Source of the DNA: DATNNN01 sp035601815 | Lineage (GTDB): Bacteria > Pseudomonadota > Alphaproteobacteria > Rhizobiales > Xanthobacteraceae | Direction: 5' to 3' | DNA length: 9,569 bases | Assembly: GCA_035601815.1 (NCBI GenBank) | Contig: DATNNN010000257.1 | Span: forward strand, 1 to 9,569 | In this document: positions 5,820 through 9,569 of the stretch, piece by piece | Layout of the letters: every line of letters starts with the position of its first letter | Position numbering within the stretch: position 1 is the stretch's first letter | The notes under the pieces: model-generated | Told to the model about the DNA's origin: nothing | Database searches by the model: none | The model's input: only the letters and a program-made list of their open reading frames with translations | Program-made: the position numbers and the translations under genes

Positions 5820-7636
5820 GCTGCGTCCCCCGAAGACGGACGCTTAAGGCGCGCGCGCCACGACTGTAGAAGGCCGATGATTCCATTCGGAATGAAGAAC
5901 ACGATGCCGAGGAAGCAAAGGCCGAGTACCACACTGAAGTAGTTCGGCAGCGTCACCGAGAGGAAGTCGGAGATAAGCACCAGCGGCACCACGCCGAGTA
6001 TCGGCCCCCACACCGAGTTGGCGCCGCCGAGCAGCGCCATGATGACGGTGAGGAACGAGACGCTGGGATTGAAGGCAACGGTGGTGTCCATGTAGCTCCA
6101 GCGCGGCGCCAGGATCGCGCCGGCCAGCACCATCACCACCGAGCTGATGATGAAGGTGCCGATCTTGAGCGCGGTGGTGTTGATGCCCACCTGCCGCGCC
6201 ACGACCTCGTCGGCGCCGAGCACGCGCAGCGCATGGCCCATGCGGGTACGGTCGCGGATCAGCCAGATCACCACGACGAAGACGCAGAGCGCGAGCAGCT
6301 GGTAGTAGATTTCGATGGTGGAAATATCGAGGAACAGGTGCCGGCCCGCCTTGTTGGCGATATTGAACTCCCACCAGGTGACGATCTCGCGGACGAGCGC
6401 CGCGAGGCCGAAGGAGAAGATCACGAAGTACATGCCTTTTAGCCGGAGCGTGGTAAGGCCGATCACCGCCGACAGCGCGACGCCGACGCCAAAGGCGATG
6501 GTGAGCGCATACGGATAGCCGAGCGTGGGCGCCGCGACTGCGATGGTGTAGGCGCCGACGCCGAAGAAGGCGGAGGCGGCGAGCGAGATGTAGCGCGTCG
6601 GCCCCGAGAAGAATGCCCAGCCGGTCGCCAGCGCGCCGTAGGTGAGGATATTCAGCAGCAGCGACAGCCAATAGGGGCCGAGATAGGGCGGGATCACGAT
6701 GAGGATCGCGAGGGCGCCGAGCGCGATCACCTCCTTCGGCAAGCGGATTCCGCCACCGCTCGATCGCGAGGTGCCGCCGAACAGGCCCTGTGGCCGCCAC
6801 AGCAGCACCAGCGTGAACAGCGAAAAGTTGATGACCGTGATCAGGCCGGGATCGAGCAGGAGCGCGCCCATCGTCTCGGCAAGACCGAGCATAAGGCCCG
6901 CGATCAGGCCGCCCAGCACGTGGCCGATGCCGCCCATGGTGATGACGATCAGCGCCTTGATGGTATAGGCGCCGCCGATCGTCGGGTTCACGCCGATGAA
7001 GGTGGAGAGCAGGATGCCGGCGATGGCGGCGAGCGCGCCGCCGGCGGCGAAGGCGATGCCGCTATAGCGTTCGACATCGACGCCGACGAGCGGCGAGGCC
7101 TCCGGGTTGCTCGCGATCGAGCGCAGCGCTCGTCCCGTGCGCGAATAGCGCAGCAGGCCATAGACCGCGAAGGCGAGCATCAACGCGGCGACCAGCGCGA
7201 CGAGGCGATTTGCGCCGATTACGATCCCGAATAGGTGCAGCGGCACCGAGAGGAAGCTGTAGGCGCGGTCGGTGCCAGTCCACAGCACCAGCGCAATCCC
7301 CTGCAGCACGAACAGGAGGCCGAAGGTGGAGAGAATGGAATCGACCTCACGCTTGCCCTGGTCACGGGTGCGGCCGAGCAGCGGACGGAAGATGTAATGG
7401 AAGAGAAGCCAGCTCCCGACGAACGCCGCGGGCACGCCTACGAGCATGGTGACGAACGGCGGCGTGCCGAGGAGCGAAAAGCCCCAGAACGCGGCGTAGC
7501 CGGCGAGCATAAGGAACTCGCCATAGGCGAGGTTCAAAACCCGTGCGACGCCGTACTGAAGATTGAGACCGATCGAAATCAGCGCGTAGATGCCGCCGAC
7601 GACGAGGCCCGCGATCAAGAAATCGAACAGCACCAT
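5816..7636 (-). CDS. livHM: Fused LivH-LivM ABC transporter permease
   Basis: This 606-residue inner-membrane protein joins both Liv permeases in one chain. Residues 1-287 are LivH: GGIYALISIGLNLQYGVARV (14-33), NLAYGEFLMLAGY (35-47), the coupling-loop region TGRALRSIASNPEASPLVGV (167-186), GGIGHVLGGLIAGLMLGLAE (235-254) and the LivH end mark WRPQGLFG (280-287). After a short Gly/Ser-rich linker (288-300), residues 301-606 are LivM: GWAFFSGPTRYISLAASAFF (339-358), LRLKGMYFVIFSFGLAALVR (397-416), RTRMGHALRVLGADEVVARQ (463-482, its coupling loop) and FFIPNGIIGLL (580-590). Both coupling loops are kept, so each half can dock to LivF or LivG. The total is close to the sum of separate LivH and LivM, and no frameshift is apparent. 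The ribosome site before the ATG at 7636 is weak. No binding protein (LivJ/K type) is encoded beside it. Similar fusions exist in proteobacteria. Confidence 0.93.
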   Translation of the reverse strand: MVLFDFLIAGLVVGGIYALISIGLNLQYGVARVLNLAYGEFLMLAGYAAFWGFSLLGTPPFVTMLVGVPAAFVGSWLLFHYIFRPLLGRTRDQGKREVDSILSTFGLLFVLQGIALVLWTGTDRAYSFLSVPLHLFGIVIGANRLVALVAALMLAFAVYGLLRYSRTGRALRSIASNPEASPLVGVDVERYSGIAFAAGGALAAIAGILLSTFIGVNPTIGGAYTIKALIVITMGGIGHVLGGLIAGLMLGLAETMGALLLDPGLITVINFSLFTLVLLWRPQGLFGGTSRSSGGGIRLPKEVIALGALAILIVIPPYLGPYWLSLLLNILTYGALATGWAFFSGPTRYISLAASAFFGVGAYTIAVAAPTLGYPYALTIAFGVGVALSAVIGLTTLRLKGMYFVIFSFGLAALVREIVTWWEFNIANKAGRHLFLDISTIEIYYQLLALCVFVVVIWLIRDRTRMGHALRVLGADEVVARQVGINTTALKIGTFIISSVVMVLAGAILAPRWSYMDTTVAFNPSVSFLTVIMALLGGANSVWGPILGVVPLVLISDFLSVTLPNYFSVVLGLCFLGIVFFIPNGIIGLLQSWRARLKRPSSGDAA

Positions 7637-7907
7637 ACGCTTTTACTCGTACGCCTACGCCGCGCGGCTCTTGCTTGGAACATCCAGTCTCGCGCGCGCT
7701 GCAGGTCCGGATTGCTTGTCGCTATTTCACGGTTGTCGGCTTCGCGCTCAGGTGCTTGCTCATCGCGTGTCCGCCCCGGACGCTTTCGTTCTAAGTTATT
7801 GAAAAACCGTATAGTAACTAACGTGCCGTTCACGACAGGGTCAAGGTTGCGGCGGGCGCAAGGTTAAATCGTTTCCAGAGTTTCGCCCGAGGCCGAGCGC
7901 CTGCGCA
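7637..7907. other. Intergenic leader between tctAB and livHM, no gene seen
   Basis: The 271 bp hold no convincing gene; frames crossing it have Arg-rich, low-information translations. The stretch 7791-7820 is more AT-rich than its surroundings. On the minus strand it contains TACTAT (complement of 7811-7816), a possible -10 for livHM, and TTGACC (complement of 7839-7844), a good -35 sequence but 22 bp away, too far to pair cleanly. TAGT-A-ACTA at 7812-7820 is a short palindrome sharing ATAGT/ACTA half-sites with the inverted repeat at 1243-1266. GTGTCCG/CGGACGC at 7767-7783 can form a 7-bp stem with a 3-base loop. No clear terminator after tctAB was recognised. The gap size suggests livHM has its own promoter here. 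Confidence 0.4.
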
Positions 7908-9569
7908 TCAGGGCAGCGGGAGGTTAAGAATTCTGGATAACGCCCACGTCGCCACCAGAAGAGCCGCGACATAGGGGACGAGCATCCAGCGGAGGCTCGT
8001 GCGCGTCGCGAGCAGGATCAGCATGAACGCGGTGACCGCGGGATAGAATCCGGCAAAGGGGATGGCCGCGATCATCGCCACGAACAGTCCCATCAGCAAC
8101 CACTCGCCGCGCGGCGCCCACGCGAGCAACGGCGCGCGGTTGCGCAAGTGTGGGACCAGGAGAACGAGCGCGCAGATCAGTCCGGGAACCGCCGCGAGCA
8201 GCGGCACCAGCCGGCTGTCCTCGCGGAAACTGAAACAGGCGACGATTGCTGCCGCGAATCCGATGCCGCTCGCGAGCGCAAACAAGAACTGCAGATCGAA
8301 CCAGCCGACGCGCGTCACTTCCGCCTTGGCGGTCGGCTCGGTAATCAGATCCGCCTTCGGAACGCCCGACGGGTCAGCGGCGGCGCGTCGCGCCCGCCGC
8401 ACTGTGAGCCCGATGTGAATGGCGATGAGGGCCATCAATCCCAGCACGATCGGGCGCGCCATCCAGCTCCAGCCGTGCAGCTGATAGGCGAGCCAGAAAT
8501 TGCGCTCGATCGGATCCTGCAAGACGAAGCCGACAAGCAGCGGCGCCCGTGGGACATCGCCGCGCTTCATCAGCCAGCCGAGGACTCCGAATGCTGCTAG
8601 CTGCACGAAATCGAGGACGTCCTTCTTGCTGTCGTAGGAGCCGATAAGCATCACGATGACGAGTGGCGCCGCGATCAGGCCGAACTCGATTCGGGTGACG
8701 CGCGCGATCAACGGACTGGCGGCGAGGCAAAGAAGCGCGCCGAGCACCGCGGCGATGGCGCTCGACCACACGATCAGGAACATCACGTCCATGTTGGTCT
8801 GCACGAAGCGCGGGCCGGGGTAGAAGCCGTAAACGTAGAGCGCGCCGAGGAACACCGCTGCGGCCGGTCCGCCGGGCACGCCGAACAACAGCGTCGGTAC
8901 GAGATCTGTGGTGATGGTGGCGTTGTTCGCACCCTCGGCGGCGAGCATGCCGCGCGGATCGCCCTTGCCGATCACGGAGCGATCCTTTGCGGTCGACGCC
9001 GCTTGACCGTAGGCGATCCAAGTCGACGCCGAGGCGCCGATCGCGGGCAGGATGCCGACGATGACCCCGATGAAGGAGCCCATCAGCACCATCCACCAGT
9101 GTCGCGCCACGTCGCGCGCGCCTTCGGCCCAGCCGGTCAGCTTGAAGTGCGCCTGTGAGATCGAGCCGCCCTGGCCGAGCATGACGATGGCTTCAGCGAG
9201 GCCGAATAGGCCAAGCGCCAGGATGGTCAGCGCCGGACCATCGAGAAGATAGGAGACGCCGAACGTGTAGCGCAGTTCAGCGGCGGCCGGCGCGACACCG
9301 ATGGTTCCGAGGAGAAGCCCGAGCGCAGCGGACAGGATCCCCTTAGCGGGACTGTCGCCGACGAGTCCGCTCGCGTAGGCGAGGCCGAGGATCGCCAGCA
9401 TCAGAAGTTCCGGCGTGCCGAGCGCGAGCACGAGCGGCCCGGCCACCGGGATCGCGAGCGTCAGCACGACCGCGCCGATCAGCCCGCCGATCATGGACGC
9501 AAGGAATGCGCCGCCGAGCGCCCGGCCAGCCTCGCCGCGTCGCGCCATGGCGAACCCTTCGATCGCGGT
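7908..9569 (-). CDS. tctA: Tripartite tricarboxylate transporter permease: TctA fused to a TctB-like domain, N-terminus off the right edge
   Basis: The frame is open to the last base: seven codons (TAIEGFA) precede the Met at 9548. They read as the middle of the TctA pattern 'GYQMARxGxAGxALG', so that Met is internal and the true start lies outside. Numbering from it, the TctA part covers about 1-383. It has GSFIGVIVGILPAIGASAST (157-176), DPRGMLAAEGANNATITTDL (197-216), then VPTLLFGVPGGPAAAVFLGA (217-236) and YGFYPGPRF (240-248), the second-repeat loops that form the transport path. After a charged linker (384-412), residues 416-546 (nt 7911-8303) carry about four to five membrane segments and look like TctB (GWFDLQFLFALASGIGF, AGFYPAVTAFMLILLATR). 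TTT systems take up citrate, other carboxylates or aromatic acids using a TctC binding protein, and none is visible here. The TctA family is clear; the TctB label rests on size and layout. Confidence 0.88.
   Translation of the reverse strand, partial: TAIEGFAMARRGEAGRALGGAFLASMIGGLIGAVVLTLAIPVAGPLVLALGTPELLMLAILGLAYASGLVGDSPAKGILSAALGLLLGTIGVAPAAAELRYTFGVSYLLDGPALTILALGLFGLAEAIVMLGQGGSISQAHFKLTGWAEGARDVARHWWMVLMGSFIGVIVGILPAIGASASTWIAYGQAASTAKDRSVIGKGDPRGMLAAEGANNATITTDLVPTLLFGVPGGPAAAVFLGALYVYGFYPGPRFVQTNMDVMFLIVWSSAIAAVLGALLCLAASPLIARVTRIEFGLIAAPLVIVMLIGSYDSKKDVLDFVQLAAFGVLGWLMKRGDVPRAPLLVGFVLQDPIERNFWLAYQLHGWSWMARPIVLGLMALIAIHIGLTVRRARRAAADPSGVPKADLITEPTAKAEVTRVGWFDLQFLFALASGIGFAAAIVACFSFREDSRLVPLLAAVPGLICALVLLVPHLRNRAPLLAWAPRGEWLLMGLFVAMIAAIPFAGFYPAVTAFMLILLATRTSLRWMLVPYVAALLVATWALSRILNLPLP

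Noticed and set aside
7615..7833. Minus-strand 72-codon frame covering the livHM leader, a possible leader peptide
   Set aside because: It overlaps the livHM start in another frame. The product is Arg-rich with no recognisable feature and no good ribosome site, so it is more likely chance.
7235..7867. Plus-strand frame of 210 codons spanning the livHM start and the intergenic gap
   Set aside because: Most of it is antisense to the livHM coding region, the translation is charged and low in information, and no ribosome site or domain is visible.
9546..9548. ATG at 9548 as the true start of the TctA gene
   Set aside because: The upstream codons stay open to the edge and continue the conserved TctA pattern before MARRGEAG. 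The conserved N-terminal quarter of TctA is missing, so the start is outside the window.
1..9569. Mobile element, phage, CRISPR or defence system
   Set aside because: No transposase, integrase, terminal repeats, spaced direct repeats or tRNA-like attachment sites were seen; all genes are metabolic or transport families with similar composition.

Overview
The window is GC-rich and the protein families, codon use and gene order look like an alphaproteobacterium of the Hyphomicrobiales (Bradyrhizobium/Rhodopseudomonas-like). That assignment is inferred from sequence character, because there is no rRNA or other marker gene here. I see no insertion sequence, tRNA, CRISPR array, phage gene or toxin-antitoxin pair.

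Layout. (1) Bases 1-1172, minus strand: the N-terminal part of an indolepyruvate:ferredoxin oxidoreductase alpha subunit (iorA, running off the left edge), preceded 3 bp upstream by a MarR-family regulator that probably starts at a GTG codon. (2) Bases 1173-1365: a divergent control region with a 24-bp inverted repeat (CAATAGT-N10-ACTATTG), the obvious candidate operator. (3) Bases 1366-4346, plus strand: a complete TRAP transporter, dctP (periplasmic binding protein), dctQ (small membrane subunit) and dctM (large membrane subunit), with a double hairpin between dctP and dctQ. (4) Bases 4348-7636, minus strand: a LivFGHM-type ABC importer as three genes joined by ATGA overlaps. The two permeases are fused into one 606-residue LivH-LivM protein. 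(5) Bases 7637-7907: a 271-bp gap with regulatory-looking sequence. (6) Bases 7908-9569, minus strand: a tripartite tricarboxylate (TTT) permease in which TctA is fused to a C-terminal TctB-like domain. Its N-terminus lies beyond the right edge.

Working hypothesis. Three unrelated solute-importer families sit side by side next to an enzyme that oxidises aryl-2-oxoacids. The MarR protein probably controls both its own operon (marR-iorA) and the divergent TRAP genes, so the TRAP system may bring in an aromatic or 2-oxo acid that IorAB, or a linked pathway, consumes. The ABC importer has no binding-protein gene in this window, and neither does the TTT permease. They may borrow one from elsewhere, or the genes may lie outside the window.

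All genes belong to known families. The novelty is in the architecture (two subunit fusions, missing binding proteins, one degenerate ABC signature) and the shared control region, not in a wholly new system.
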